A stretch of DNA of 43,218 nt from Campylobacteraceae bacterium (GCA_027050775.1 JALUBH010000048.1:1-43218), one strand, 5' to 3'. Numbered from the stretch's first letter, positions 17,215 through 26,922 are shown. Program-made: numbers and translations. Notes: a model not told the origin generated them from the letters alone.

Positions 17215-17999
17215 TACATCTCCTTTGGTAGTTTGAGAGTTAGACTAATAGGACAGTGATCGCTACCAAGTATATCATCATGAATTTTAGCATCTATTAT
17301 ATGCTCTTGTAAATCTTGTGAAACAAAGAAGTAATCTATCCTCCATCCGACATTGTTGCCTCTTGCCCCCGCTCTGTACGACCACCATGAGTATTTATCT
17401 TCTATATCGCCATTTACATATCTAAATGTATCTATATAACCTAGCGATAAAAACTTGTCTATCCATTCTCTCTCCATCTTTAAAAATCCTGAAGTATTTT
17501 CATTTGCTTTGGGTCTAGCGATATCAATCTCTTTATGGGCTGTGTTTACATCTCCACATATAATCAAAGATTTGCCATCTTTTCGAAGATTTTCGCAGTG
17601 CTCAAGAAATCTATCATAAAAAGCCATCTTATACTCCAATCTCTCCTCATTTCTTTGGCCATTTGGAAAATAGACATTTAAAAATACTACATTGCCAAAA
17701 TGAAACTCATTGATTCTACCTTCATCCAATATATCTACATCTTGAGCTATATCTGATTTTATAGAGGGAACAGCACTAAACAATGCCACTCCAGATTGAC
17801 CTTTTTTGCATGAAGAGTTAACATGTAGCTCGCAAAATTCTTTAGTGAAGATGCTTGGGGGTATCTGTTCCTTTTGAGCTTTTATCTCTTGGAGAGCCAA
17901 AAAGTCAACTTTTGTTTTATCTATCCAACCAAGAGCCTGTTTTTTATCTACCGCCCTTATGCCATTTACATTCCATGATATAAAATTTAATTCTTCCAT
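17214..17999 (-). CDS. xth: Exodeoxyribonuclease III family AP endonuclease
   Basis: 261 residues. Endonuclease/exonuclease/phosphatase fold with SWNVNGIRA, the metal-binding Glu in LALQEIKA, ICGDVNTAHKEID, WWSYRAGARGNNVGWRIDYF and the C-terminal GSDHCPI. It nicks DNA at abasic sites and trims 3' ends in base-excision repair. First of a two-gene leftward operon with the ATP-grasp gene, which it overlaps by one base. Confidence 0.95.
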   Translation of the reverse strand: MEELNFISWNVNGIRAVDKKQALGWIDKTKVDFLALQEIKAQKEQIPPSIFTKEFCELHVNSSCKKGQSGVALFSAVPSIKSDIAQDVDILDEGRINEFHFGNVVFLNVYFPNGQRNEERLEYKMAFYDRFLEHCENLRKDGKSLIICGDVNTAHKEIDIARPKANENTSGFLKMEREWIDKFLSLGYIDTFRYVNGDIEDKYSWWSYRAGARGNNVGWRIDYFFVSQDLQEHIIDAKIHDDILGSDHCPISLTLKLPKEM

Positions 18000-18076
18000 C
18001 TATTGAAATACCTTTGAGTAATTTTTAATATACATTTTAGTATTATAAAACAAAATTATTAATAAAAGGAAATTCT

Positions 18077-18499
18077 ATGGTTCGTATTATCGTTGGTCTG
18101 TTATTGTTTTCATCTCTCATGTTTGCTTCGGGTATAGCTATAGTAAAAAAAGTTTCGGGAGATACATATGCAAAGAGAGCAGAAAAAAATATAAAGATTA
18201 AAGTCGGTGATCAACTACAAAAAGGTGATATTATAATCACGAGAGAAAATGCCTCCATTGGGTTGATATTTCATGATGGGACACTTTTATCTTTAGGAGG
18301 AAACAGTATAATCTCCATAGACAAATACATTTTTAAACCATCGACCAAAGAGTTTGCTTTTGATTTAAATATGAAAAAAGGTTTGGCCACATTTGAATCT
18401 GGCAAAATAGGAAAATTAGCTCCAAAAAAAGTTCATTTTAGGGTTCCTGAGGGTACGATTGGAATTCGTGGTACTAAATTTTATGTGGAGGTAAAATAG
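18077..18499 (+). CDS. FecR-domain periplasmic protein
   Basis: 140 residues with a cleavable signal peptide (about 1-18, ending LMFASG). The rest matches the FecR domain: VKVGDQL-like KIKVGDQLQKGDIIIT, GLIFHDGTLLSLGGNS, and the closing VPEGTIGIRGTKFYVEV, as in FecR proteins with a C-terminal GVRGT motif. These are periplasmic beta-rich modules, often next to CHASE2 proteins. First of three genes; the OmpA-like gene starts 2 bases after its stop. It probably serves signal input to the CHASE2 sensor; the ligand is unknown. Confidence 0.8.
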   Translation: MVRIIVGLLLFSSLMFASGIAIVKKVSGDTYAKRAEKNIKIKVGDQLQKGDIIITRENASIGLIFHDGTLLSLGGNSIISIDKYIFKPSTKEFAFDLNMKKGLATFESGKIGKLAPKKVHFRVPEGTIGIRGTKFYVEVK

Positions 18500-18501
18500 C
18501 G

Positions 18502-19101
18502 ATGGAAGCAGCAGTTATATTGACTTGGATTGGTATGCTAGTCGCATCGCTCATGCATAATCCGACCAAAACTACAGTAGTATTGGCAGACAACAACAAA
18601 GCGCACAATGCCATCGTAGTCAGAACTAAAGCAGGGGCTGTAGTGATAGATAAGCCTGGATATTATGTTGATTTGACATCAGAAAATCAAAAACCAAGCA
18701 AGATCAAAAAGATGTCAGACAAAGAGATAAAAAAGAGATTTAGCAGCGCTATAAAAGCATTACCGCCAAAACCAGAGCATGTATATCTTTACTTCAAAAA
18801 GGGTACAAGTGAGCTGACAGCGGACTCTATCAATAAACTTCCTCATATATATGAACTTCTAAGGCAACGAGCTCCTTGTGATCTAAATATAATAGGTCAT
18901 ACAGATACAAAAGGAACACAACAGAATAATCTTAAACTATCTATGCAAAGGGCGCAAGATATAAAGAGATGGATACTCTCAAAAGAGATTAACCTAGATA
19001 AGCTAAAAGTAGAGGCCTATGGGGAAAATGACCTTTTGATTCCGACAGCTGATGGTGTTTCAGAGCCTAGAAACCGCTGTGTCGAATTGATGATAAGATA
19101 A
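18502..19101 (+). CDS. OmpA-family peptidoglycan-binding protein
   Basis: 199 residues. A short hydrophobic N-terminus (AAVILTWIGMLVASLM) acts as signal or anchor. The C-terminal OmpA domain (~95-199) has VYLYFKKGTSELTADS, IIGHTDTKGTQQNN with the Asp, and SMQRAQDIKRWI with the Arg that bind meso-diaminopimelate. It would hold the FecR/CHASE2 system at the cell wall. The nearest GGAGG is 10 bases before the ATG. Two Cys (PCDL, NRCV) could pair in the periplasm. Confidence 0.85.
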   Translation: MEAAVILTWIGMLVASLMHNPTKTTVVLADNNKAHNAIVVRTKAGAVVIDKPGYYVDLTSENQKPSKIKKMSDKEIKKRFSSAIKALPPKPEHVYLYFKKGTSELTADSINKLPHIYELLRQRAPCDLNIIGHTDTKGTQQNNLKLSMQRAQDIKRWILSKEINLDKLKVEAYGENDLLIPTADGVSEPRNRCVELMIR

Positions 19102-19113
19102 TAAGAAAATATA

Positions 19114-21012
19114 TTGAGATTTTTGAAGATATTTTATGGGATTGTTTTTACTTCGATTCTATTTTTTTTCATATACAAAAGTGGGGCTTTAGAGTATTTT
19201 GATTTTAAATTATATGATATAATCAGCAGTCTGGCAAAGACAAGTCAACACAAAAAAAATTCCTCGGTTGTCATTGTTGATATAGATGAAAAAAGTTTAA
19301 AATATCTTGGACAGTGGCCATGGTCTAGGTTGATCTTGTCAAAACTGATAGACAATATCTCTCGCACAAATCCTGCAAATATAGGTATAGACATACTTTT
19401 CCCGGAAAAAGACAAAACTTCAATTTTGGAAGTGGAAAAGTTTTTCAAAAACTATTTTTCAAAAAATCTTAAAATCTCAGGTGTTGGAAAATACCTCTTT
19501 GATAATGACAATTTTTTTGCACAAACACTTGCCAAAAATCAAGTCACAATGCCCGTATACCTCACAAATACAAAAGGCAAACGATGTTTTATACCTAAAA
19601 AAAATAGACAAATTTACAAGAGTACAGAGACATCATACGAATCACCAAATATGCTTTGCAATCTTAGTGAATTGCAAAAAAGTGCAGCAGATATAGGCTT
19701 TATAAATGCCCAAAAAGACAAAGACGGCATCTTGAGAAGAGTTCCTATGTTCATAAAATACAAGAACTACAATATACCCTCTTTTGCATTGGCAAATCTG
19801 ATAAATATCGATGGTATAGAGATCAAAAATCACACAATCTCCATATTAAATCGTACATTTAAAACTGATAAAAACTCTAATATTTTATTAAATTTTAACA
19901 ATAAAAAATACTATAAAACTATTTCTGCTATTAATGTTCTCTCAAATAAATTTGATAAAAATGAGTTTCTAGGAAAATTTATCATCATAGGAACCTCTGC
20001 GGTTGGTCTTCACGATGACTATATGGTCTCGTCAGGAGAGATAGTCCCCGGCGTTTTCATTCATGCTACAGTTATAGACAACATCTTAAACAACAAAACC
20101 ATATATCAACCCCAATATTTAAAATTCATAAATTTTAGTATATCTTTTTTACTCTCACTAATTCTTCTTATTTTGATTTACAAAAGGCTATATATCAGAG
20201 TTTTATCTCTGTTTATAGGAGCTTCTTTATTCTATCTAGCAGCTGGTTTTTACTTTTTAAAGAATTTTATATATATCTCGGTGGGTTATTTTTTAACGCC
20301 ATATTTCATTTTTTTCTTTTTTGCAAATATGATTTTTATACTCTTTTATTATAAAGAACGGAAAAACTTTCTTGAGGATCTTTCAAAAGCACATTCAGAG
20401 ACTATCGATAGTATGTCTTTGGTCGTGGAGACAAGAGATGCAGAAACAGGAGCTCATATACTAAGAACAAAAGAGTATATGAGATGCCTTGTCGACTATC
20501 TTTTTACACACGATCTCTATAAAAACGATTTAACAAAAAATTATAGAGAGCTGATATACAGAGCAACATCTCTGCATGACATAGGAAAAGTCGGTATCCC
20601 TGATCATATCTTAAAAAAACCATCGAAATTAGATAAAGATGAATATGAAATTATGAAACAGCACAGCACAATAGGCAGAGACATCATAGAAAATGCCATG
20701 AAAAACAACAAAAACAATCAGTTTCTAAAAATAGCATATAACATAGCCTATTATCATCACGAAAAATGGGATGGTAGCGGATACCCCTGTGGCATCAAAA
20801 AAGATGAAATTCCCCTGGAGGCAAGGATGATGGCATTGGTGGATGTTTATGATGCACTTATCAGTAAAAGATGCTATAAGATTCCTTTTAGTTTTGAAGA
20901 GTCTGAAAAGATGATTGTAAAGGGCAGCGGTACACATTTTGATCCTATTTTAGTTGGAGTTTTTGTGGAATTAAAACAGAAATTTAAAGAGATAGCCCAA
21001 GAGATAAGATAG
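19114..21012 (+). CDS. CHASE2 sensor with HD-GYP c-di-GMP phosphodiesterase output
   Basis: 632 residues. An N-terminal hydrophobic helix (~3-22) leads to a periplasmic CHASE2 domain (~30-330; [19 protein letters not shown] is diagnostic), three membrane helices (~335-410) and a cytoplasmic HD-GYP domain (~425-630). The metal and signature residues are present: [11 protein letters not shown] and [16 protein letters not shown] enzymes hydrolyse c-di-GMP. CHASE2 usually precedes adenylate cyclase, kinase or GGDEF modules, so the HD-GYP output is less usual. The start is TTG at 19114 (another TTG at 19123); no nearby ATG and only a weak AAGAAA ribosome-binding site. Confidence 0.88.
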   Translation: MRFLKIFYGIVFTSILFFFIYKSGALEYFDFKLYDIISSLAKTSQHKKNSSVVIVDIDEKSLKYLGQWPWSRLILSKLIDNISRTNPANIGIDILFPEKDKTSILEVEKFFKNYFSKNLKISGVGKYLFDNDNFFAQTLAKNQVTMPVYLTNTKGKRCFIPKKNRQIYKSTETSYESPNMLCNLSELQKSAADIGFINAQKDKDGILRRVPMFIKYKNYNIPSFALANLINIDGIEIKNHTISILNRTFKTDKNSNILLNFNNKKYYKTISAINVLSNKFDKNEFLGKFIIIGTSAVGLHDDYMVSSGEIVPGVFIHATVIDNILNNKTIYQPQYLKFINFSISFLLSLILLILIYKRLYIRVLSLFIGASLFYLAAGFYFLKNFIYISVGYFLTPYFIFFFFANMIFILFYYKERKNFLEDLSKAHSETIDSMSLVVETRDAETGAHILRTKEYMRCLVDYLFTHDLYKNDLTKNYRELIYRATSLHDIGKVGIPDHILKKPSKLDKDEYEIMKQHSTIGRDIIENAMKNNKNNQFLKIAYNIAYYHHEKWDGSGYPCGIKKDEIPLEARMMALVDVYDALISKRCYKIPFSFEESEKMIVKGSGTHFDPILVGVFVELKQKFKEIAQEIR

Positions 21013-21023
21013 TTTTTATAAAA

Positions 21024-22184
21024 TCATTTGCTATTATGCAAATTTGCATAAGCAACTCTGTTTCTTCCTCTGTTTTTTGCTATATAAAGCATTTTGTCTG
21101 CTACTTGGATCGCCTCTTTGAGCGTTTTATTTTTAGATGGATTTACACTTACCCCTATTGATGCCGTCACATTTATACTCAAACTTTCACTTATTCTTAT
21201 CTTTTCACTAGCTATGCTCACGCGAATCCTATCAGCTATACGCATCACTTCTTCATCGCTTTTCGACCATCTTAAAAAGATCAAAAACTCTTCTCCGCCA
21301 TATCTTATAACCTTGTCTTCAAGCCTTGTTTCACCCATCAGCTTTCTAGCGACCGAACTTAAGACTATATCTCCGACATCATGCCCGTATTGGTCATTTA
21401 CCAATTTGAAATAATCTATATCCAACATCATTATGGAGATTTTTTTAAGATTCACCTTATGCCAAATCTCTTTTAGAAAATTTCTATTGTAGAGTTTAGT
21501 TAAGGGGTCTATGATGCTCTTTTTACGCTCTTTATAAAACATATACATTTGTGCCATGACAACTAAAACTATAATTATCAAAACAGACAAAAAAACTCTT
21601 AGAAAATTGTACAATGGAATTAAAAAATTATTTAGGTTTTGATACTCTTTGGTTGATATATCCAATGCCAATACCGCTCTTACTTTTTTGCCTATTATTA
21701 TAGGATGCAGATATGTTATCCACAATCCATCGGCCTTCTTTTGAAACCCATGCATCGAGTGGCCTGTTTTCAAGGAAGTTTTCCATATATTGGTCAGTAA
21801 AGGAAAAAACTTTTGCCCAAACTCACCTCTGTCAACACCGTAAGAACCATCAAGCAGATATCGATATGCGCCCTTTTTGTCCTTATATATGACATATATA
21901 TATTTGAACTCATCAGTTACATTTAAAGATAAAAAACTTGATATATCTTCTCTGAGTTCTTTATATTGGAGCAACAGTGAAAAATCACCTGTGATTTTAT
22001 TTCTTATGTGCAAGATTATTTTATCGCTTAAAGCTTTGGCTCGATTTATCTCTATCTTATTAATTTCATTGTTGGTCTCATCGATTACTTTACCAAACTG
22101 ATAGTATAATCCACCGACCATCATAATAAAAAGAATAGAAACTAGGAAGTAAAATGAATTTATAGAAAAATTGAATCTTTTCAC
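21024..22184 (-). CDS. Membrane-bound GGDEF diguanylate cyclase
   Basis: 386 residues. Two hydrophobic helices (~12-30 and ~190-215) bracket a ~160-residue periplasmic sensor region. The GGDEF domain (~225-386) has the active site GGEEF at 296-300, DPLTKLYNR at its start, and an inhibitory I-site RLED (R287, D290) five residues before GGEEF. All residues for making c-di-GMP are present, with product inhibition. Last gene of the TonB-receptor operon, 12 bases after the periplasmic protein; it ends 11 bases from the convergent HD-GYP gene. Confidence 0.93.
   Translation of the reverse strand: MKRFNFSINSFYFLVSILFIMMVGGLYYQFGKVIDETNNEINKIEINRAKALSDKIILHIRNKITGDFSLLLQYKELREDISSFLSLNVTDEFKYIYVIYKDKKGAYRYLLDGSYGVDRGEFGQKFFPLLTNIWKTSLKTGHSMHGFQKKADGLWITYLHPIIIGKKVRAVLALDISTKEYQNLNNFLIPLYNFLRVFLSVLIIIVLVVMAQMYMFYKERKKSIIDPLTKLYNRNFLKEIWHKVNLKKISIMMLDIDYFKLVNDQYGHDVGDIVLSSVARKLMGETRLEDKVIRYGGEEFLIFLRWSKSDEEVMRIADRIRVSIASEKIRISESLSINVTASIGVSVNPSKNKTLKEAIQVADKMLYIAKNRGRNRVAYANLHNSK
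21034..21051. repeat. 18-bp perfect palindrome at the end of the GGDEF gene
   Basis: TTATGCAAATTTGCATAA is perfectly self-complementary, with TTGCT and AGCAA extending the dyad. It covers the last codons of the GGDEF gene and lies just after the convergent HD-GYP gene. It may act as a weak two-way terminator or as a protein site. Confidence 0.5.
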
Positions 22185-22196
22185 AAATATACTTTT

Positions 22197-22610
22197 TTAG
22201 TCTATATACTTTTGGAAATTTTTAGGTAGAGCTATACTTAGATGCTTAAGTTGTTTTTGCCTGAAGATTATATTTGGTCTACCTTTTTGCCAAAAAAATG
22301 CTCCAACTATCATTGGAGAGTGTTCATACAGATAATATGAGGTTGAAAATATAAGATGAGTTTTGCACTTCTTGTTTATGTCATTGTCTTTTGAAGTAAA
22401 CACAATATCAGCTCTGCCACAAGAGACGACATTTAAACTTTTTGCATACTTTCCAATACCTTTAAAATTTCTATCGTCTATACAAATATTTACACTCTTT
22501 TTATGCACTAAAGAGTGCGCTATAGAAGAGAGTATTTGGGCCTCTAGTTTTTTTACATTTGAGCTAAAAAGAGATGATACCACCATGAATGAGAGTAAAA
22601 ATATTTTCAA
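22197..22610 (-). CDS. Small periplasmic protein, YfiR-like by context
   Basis: 137 residues with a signal peptide (MKIFLLSFMVVSSLFSS). The mature part has a C..ADIVFTS segment and ends with VGAFFWQKGRPNIIFRQK and a hydrophobic LPKNF tail. This order resembles YfiR/DUF4154 proteins, which bind and inhibit a periplasm-facing diguanylate cyclase, but identity is too low to be sure. Its start overlaps the TonB-receptor stop by 4 bases and the GGDEF gene follows, the same set as receptor-YfiR-YfiN systems. Function is inferred from context. Confidence 0.5.
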   Translation of the reverse strand: MKIFLLSFMVVSSLFSSNVKKLEAQILSSIAHSLVHKKSVNICIDDRNFKGIGKYAKSLNVVSCGRADIVFTSKDNDINKKCKTHLIFSTSYYLYEHSPMIVGAFFWQKGRPNIIFRQKQLKHLSIALPKNFQKYID

Positions 22611-24517
22611 AATTCATACTCCAAACCAAACCAAACTGTCCTGTCAAATACAGGGGTATTATTTAGAGTAGTTACTTGATAACTTAGAGGATTTACCCTG
22701 TAATAGTCCGTTTTTATAGCATCTTTTAAAAGATTTTCTCCTTTTAAGAAAAAAGATAGGTGTCTCGAATACGTATAATTTAGTGTTAAATCATAGTTCC
22801 AAGCAGGAGGTATATTATCATACCCATCACGATAAGTTATGGAGTTATATGTATCGATCTTACCAAACTTTTTAAATAGTGTTAGGTATCCGCCATATTT
22901 ATTGTCATATCTGTCAGTTGAATTTTTGCCATAATCTTCAAACATAACCCAAAAGTTGAACTCTATCTTATCTAAGTCATTTAGCATATAATTACTTTTA
23001 AAAGAAACAGAATCAAAGGCAAACTCATCCTTTGCATTTTTAAAATTGCTTAAATCAAAATAGATGGATTTATTCATCACTGTTCTAGCAAGAAGTAGAG
23101 AATTGGTGGTATTTTTATATCTCCAGATTGATTTTGTAGATATTGAGTATGCTTTTTCTGAATCCAAATTATCTAAACCGGGCTGAAGTAAATCATTTAC
23201 CAAAAGTTCATAAGGGGTGGGTCTAAACTCTCCATAAAATAATAATGTCTTTTGTGTAAAATTATCTGTACTGTATATATGACCTAGTCTAGCCCCATAT
23301 ATAGTCTTATCTTTAATATTTGCATTTTCAAAATACCTTTCGGCACTCGTAGAAAACACCAAGCGATTATGTTCATCAAGCAAATAATCTATCTCACTAA
23401 ATAGTGAAGTTATATCTTCGCTATTATAGTTACTGTTTAGCGGTACCTCTACTCCATCCCTAGTATGAGAATCATTAATAAACTTTTTATACCTATTTCT
23501 AAGACCGAGCAGCAATGAAAATTTGCCAAAATTTAATTTTTTGGTAATTTGGGTATCGAGCAAATGTTCACTTTCCTTGACTCTTGTATTGTAATATGGA
23601 ATATAATAAGGAAGAGATACTCCCAATGGTGCGTTTGAGCTATCATGATAATCATCTAGCAAATGCGAATAGTTGATACTTGCTTTTGTACTTTTATCTA
23701 GTGAAGTATAGCTATATCCTGCATAAAGATATGAAAAATCAGTATAGGAGTTTTTCGGTGTCATATTCCAACTACTTCCTAAAAAATTATCCATACTGCC
23801 TTTTATGGCCTGAAACTCAAATCTCGATGTCGGCATCGTAACTTGTGCATAAAAATCTCCGCTCTCCTTATTTCTTGAAAGTATGCTGCCCAAATGATAC
23901 AATTTTTTTCGTTTCAAATTACGGTGATTTGCATATATAAAATAGGAAAAATCTTTCATATCTTTAGATGTGTATCCGTATGTATCACTTGTACCATAAC
24001 TTCCACCGGAAATCCCCATCATGGTTGTATTCTCTCTCTTGCCTGTCTTGGTATATGCTTTGATAACTATGGTTGTAGGCTCGATTGAAATTTCATAAGA
24101 AGGGACACCCATATAAATCTCTATATGGTCGATATATGCCATATCAATTTGCCCTAAGATTTGAAAGCCACCGCCAAACAAAGGTGATAGCAACTCTCTA
24201 TCGTTTATAAAAATACGGATTCTAGCTGGATTATTTGCCTGATAGGGTTCAAAGTACGGAGCACTTAAGCCGGTTGAGTTTTCATTGTATCTTATAAAGG
24301 GTATTTTTTCTATCAGCTCTTTCAGCGATTTAACCTTCATCCGATCAAGGTCTTGACGAGTAAAGACAGTCAGGTAACCTGCATTTTCTTTTTTTGTATG
24401 CATAGACATATCATCTTTTTGTGCAAGCGTATCTAGTAGCATATCTATATTTTGTGCATAAATCGCCTGAACGAACAGTATAGCAGCAACAACGACTATA
24501 TTTATCTTTTTAAACAT
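22607..24517 (-). CDS. TonB-dependent outer-membrane receptor
   Basis: 636 residues from the ATG at 24517. A start 11 codons upstream (24550) is open but the signal peptide begins at MFKKINIVVVAAILFVQ, so the internal ATG is chosen. A plug domain (~35-150; LTVFTRQDLDRMKVKSLKEL, RIRIFINDRELLSP) is followed by a barrel rich in alternating aromatic strands, ending in the usual terminal Phe (WFGLEYEF). No clear TonB box is seen. The substrate is unknown; it has no ABC importer beside it but a periplasmic protein and a GGDEF cyclase, suggesting a signalling rather than a purely transport role. Confidence 0.8.
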   Translation of the reverse strand: MFKKINIVVVAAILFVQAIYAQNIDMLLDTLAQKDDMSMHTKKENAGYLTVFTRQDLDRMKVKSLKELIEKIPFIRYNENSTGLSAPYFEPYQANNPARIRIFINDRELLSPLFGGGFQILGQIDMAYIDHIEIYMGVPSYEISIEPTTIVIKAYTKTGKRENTTMMGISGGSYGTSDTYGYTSKDMKDFSYFIYANHRNLKRKKLYHLGSILSRNKESGDFYAQVTMPTSRFEFQAIKGSMDNFLGSSWNMTPKNSYTDFSYLYAGYSYTSLDKSTKASINYSHLLDDYHDSSNAPLGVSLPYYIPYYNTRVKESEHLLDTQITKKLNFGKFSLLLGLRNRYKKFINDSHTRDGVEVPLNSNYNSEDITSLFSEIDYLLDEHNRLVFSTSAERYFENANIKDKTIYGARLGHIYSTDNFTQKTLLFYGEFRPTPYELLVNDLLQPGLDNLDSEKAYSISTKSIWRYKNTTNSLLLARTVMNKSIYFDLSNFKNAKDEFAFDSVSFKSNYMLNDLDKIEFNFWVMFEDYGKNSTDRYDNKYGGYLTLFKKFGKIDTYNSITYRDGYDNIPPAWNYDLTLNYTYSRHLSFFLKGENLLKDAIKTDYYRVNPLSYQVTTLNNTPVFDRTVWFGLEYEF

Positions 24518-24603
24518 TAAAACCCCAAACCCTATTTTTATGTCCAACATTATACATAATACTTTCTTAAAAGTCGGATAAGCAAATATTAAAGTTATTA
24601 GGC

Positions 24604-24609
24604 TATAAT
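24604..24609 (+). promoter_or_regulatory. -10 box of tRNA-Phe
   Basis: TATAAT 18 bases before the first base of the tRNA. Confidence 0.5.
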
Positions 24610-24627
24610 TTCAATCTCAAATTAAGT

Positions 24628-24703
24628 GGCTTGATAGCTCAGTCGGTAGAGCAGGTGACTGAAAATCACCGTGTCGGCAGTTCAATTCTGTCTCAAGCCA
24701 CCA
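24628..24703 (+). tRNA. tRNA-Phe (GAA)
   Basis: 76 bases including an encoded CCA (24701-24703). The acceptor stem is GGCTTGA with TCAAGCC, the D arm GCTC/GAGC, the anticodon stem GGTGA/TCACC with loop CTGAAAA (anticodon GAA at 24661-24663), and the T arm GGCAG/CTGTC with TTCAATT. All arms pair. The LysE-type gene follows at once and may be read through from the same promoter. Confidence 0.97.
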
Positions 24704-24718
24704 CCCTCTTTTTCGTAT

Positions 24719-25357
24719 TTGATACTCTTAACTTTAAAAAAAGGTTGTGTTATCAGTCTATTCTTGCAAGGTTTTTTAGTCAGTTTTGGTCTTATCGTGG
24801 CAATTGGAGCTCAAAATGTCTATGTATTGAAAAAAGGTCTGCTTAAAGAGCACACTTTTCCTATCGCTCTTATATGTTTTTTACTTGATGCAACACTGAT
24901 AATCGCAGGTGTAAAAGGTGTAGGCAAGATACTAGAACTCTACCCATCTTTTTTTATATATATCACTTGGTTTGGCATTACATTTTTGTCTATTTATGGA
25001 TTTATCGCATTAAAAAATATCTTTTTAACCCAAAAAATGAAAGTTATAGTTAAAAAAGAGAAAAGCAATCTAGCTAGAACTATACTCTCAACACTTGCTA
25101 TATCACTTTTGAATCCACATGTATATCTTGATACTATGATGCTTATAGGCTCAATAGGCAGTCATCTTAGAGGGTTTGAGCAAAATCTTTTTATATTGGG
25201 TGCGATTAGTGCGTCTTTTATATGGTTTTTCTCTTTGGCATATGGAAGCAGAGTTCTAATACCACTTTTTACAAAGCCGCTAACATGGAAATTATTAGAT
25301 CTATTTACGGCTTTTATAATGTTTTTTATCGCGTATAACTTTTACAAAACAATTTAA
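24719..25357 (+). CDS. LysE/ArgO-family amino-acid exporter
   Basis: About 212 residues from TTG 24719, six hydrophobic helices. Family marks are QGFLVSFGLIVAIGAQNVYV at the start of helix 1 and LLNPHVYLDTMMLIGSIGS, typical of basic amino-acid exporters. The start is uncertain: the family normally begins about six residues before the FLQG phrase, where there is no ATG or GTG in frame. The choices are TTG at 24719 (no ribosome-binding site) or a rare ATC at 24752, which sits 7 bases after AAAAAAAGG. A longer frame would begin inside tRNA-Phe and is rejected. It abuts the convergent clc gene without a gap. Confidence 0.85.
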   Translation: MILLTLKKGCVISLFLQGFLVSFGLIVAIGAQNVYVLKKGLLKEHTFPIALICFLLDATLIIAGVKGVGKILELYPSFFIYITWFGITFLSIYGFIALKNIFLTQKMKVIVKKEKSNLARTILSTLAISLLNPHVYLDTMMLIGSIGSHLRGFEQNLFILGAISASFIWFFSLAYGSRVLIPLFTKPLTWKLLDLFTAFIMFFIAYNFYKTI

Positions 25358-26755
25358 CTATTTTTTATTGTGAAAATTTTTAGCTTGCCACTTCAATCTT
25401 TTGTACCTAAGTTTGGATCTTATATTTTTAAATTTCTCTAGATCTTGAGTATGTATGCTTATATTAGTGTGTTCTATGTCCTCATCCCCTTCCACTTCTA
25501 TATTGCCGGCTTTACTCATAGCTATCTTTTGCGAAGGGAAAACACTTCTATGACCAGAAACCAAAAAAGCGATAACAGCCGACAAGGCGGCATAATGCGC
25601 AATCTCTATACCAAAAAGTTCGACTGCCATGATGACAGATGCTATAGGTGCATTTGTGGTTCCGGCAAGAACGCTGACAAAACCAAGAGCTGCAAAGAGC
25701 GCTACTTCATGGTTGTTTATCAAGTGTCCAAACAAAACTCCGCTAGTAGCGCCAACATAAAATATAGGAGTTACTATTCCTCCACTTCCTCCACTTCCTA
25801 GAGATATAGATGTAAAAATAGTCTTGAGTATAAAATCATACCAATGAATATTTGCAGATAAAAATCCCTCAGGATCAAGAGCATTTCCAATCACATTTAA
25901 ACCAAGACCAAGATAGCGATCACCGACTACCAATGTGGCCAAAACCATCACTACACCGGCAACAAATGCTTTAAGATAAGGACTTGCTTTGATTTTATTT
26001 ATCATGTGTTCCGTATCATTTAAAACAGTGATAAAAAAATCCGCTACAAATCCAAAAAATATACCGGCAACAACAACCTCTGCTATCAACACCAAATCAA
26101 GATTGACTGCTTTGTAAAAATGTATATCAAAATATGTGTAGTCAACTCCTAAAAACTGGGCAGTAGTAAACGCAGCAAACCCTGCGATAAAAGATGGAAG
26201 AAGAACATCATATAAAATAATACCGATAGTTAAAACTTCGATACCAAAGATAGCTCCGGCGATCGGCGTACCAAAAACAGATGCGAAACCAGCGCTAATA
26301 CCGCAAATCACCAATTTTTTTCTATCAACATCACTAAATTTTAAAATTGAAGCCACGACAGAAGAAGCTCCAGCACCTATTTGAGCACCCGGTCCTTCTT
26401 TTCCGACAGAACCACCTGCAAATATAGTAAATACCGTTGCCAAAAGCTTTATGGGCATGACAACCACTTGTATTTTTCCACTGTTTTTATGGACAGCCTC
26501 TATGACCTTTTCTGTTCCATGACCTTGAGCATTTGGGGCAAATGTCTTAATCACATATACAGTTAACGGTAATGCAAATGGAAGAATGAAATAGTAAGGA
26601 ATCCCCAAAACACCTCTGTGATCAACAGAATACTCTAGTATCCATAAAAAAAGCGCCATCAAAGCACCGATTATAACCCCTACAAATGAGGATAAAAATA
26701 TCCATTTGGATACACTAAAAAATATGACCGTCTGCTCTGTTACATGTTTTCTCAC
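25358..26755 (-). CDS. CLC-type chloride channel or Cl-/H+ antiporter
   Basis: 465 residues with about ten or more hydrophobic helices. Selectivity-filter motifs are GGSVGKEGPGAQIGAG with the gating Glu (E120) and GSGGSGGIVTPIFYVGA. The usual GREGP is GKEGP here. No CBS domains; a ~70-residue charged cytoplasmic tail follows the last helix. It likely moves chloride across the inner membrane; channel or antiporter cannot be decided. Stop codons of this gene and the LysE-type gene are adjacent. Confidence 0.9.
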   Translation of the reverse strand: MRKHVTEQTVIFFSVSKWIFLSSFVGVIIGALMALFLWILEYSVDHRGVLGIPYYFILPFALPLTVYVIKTFAPNAQGHGTEKVIEAVHKNSGKIQVVVMPIKLLATVFTIFAGGSVGKEGPGAQIGAGASSVVASILKFSDVDRKKLVICGISAGFASVFGTPIAGAIFGIEVLTIGIILYDVLLPSFIAGFAAFTTAQFLGVDYTYFDIHFYKAVNLDLVLIAEVVVAGIFFGFVADFFITVLNDTEHMINKIKASPYLKAFVAGVVMVLATLVVGDRYLGLGLNVIGNALDPEGFLSANIHWYDFILKTIFTSISLGSGGSGGIVTPIFYVGATSGVLFGHLINNHEVALFAALGFVSVLAGTTNAPIASVIMAVELFGIEIAHYAALSAVIAFLVSGHRSVFPSQKIAMSKAGNIEVEGDEDIEHTNISIHTQDLEKFKNIRSKLRYKRLKWQAKNFHNKK

Positions 26756-26922
26756 AAATTACTCTTATAAGGGATTTAATAGACTTTTTGCATAATCTTA
26801 AACTAGCTCTAAATGCTCTGAGATTTTAATAGCTTACCCAAGATATCTAATGATAGAATCATACCTTTTTAAATCTTACATATCGTTTTATCACTCAATA
26901 AAGAACTATGCTTAAGTTTCAT

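Noticed and set aside
24631-24846. Frame starting inside tRNA-Phe
   Set aside because: It overlaps the tRNA and is out of frame with the LysE-type gene.
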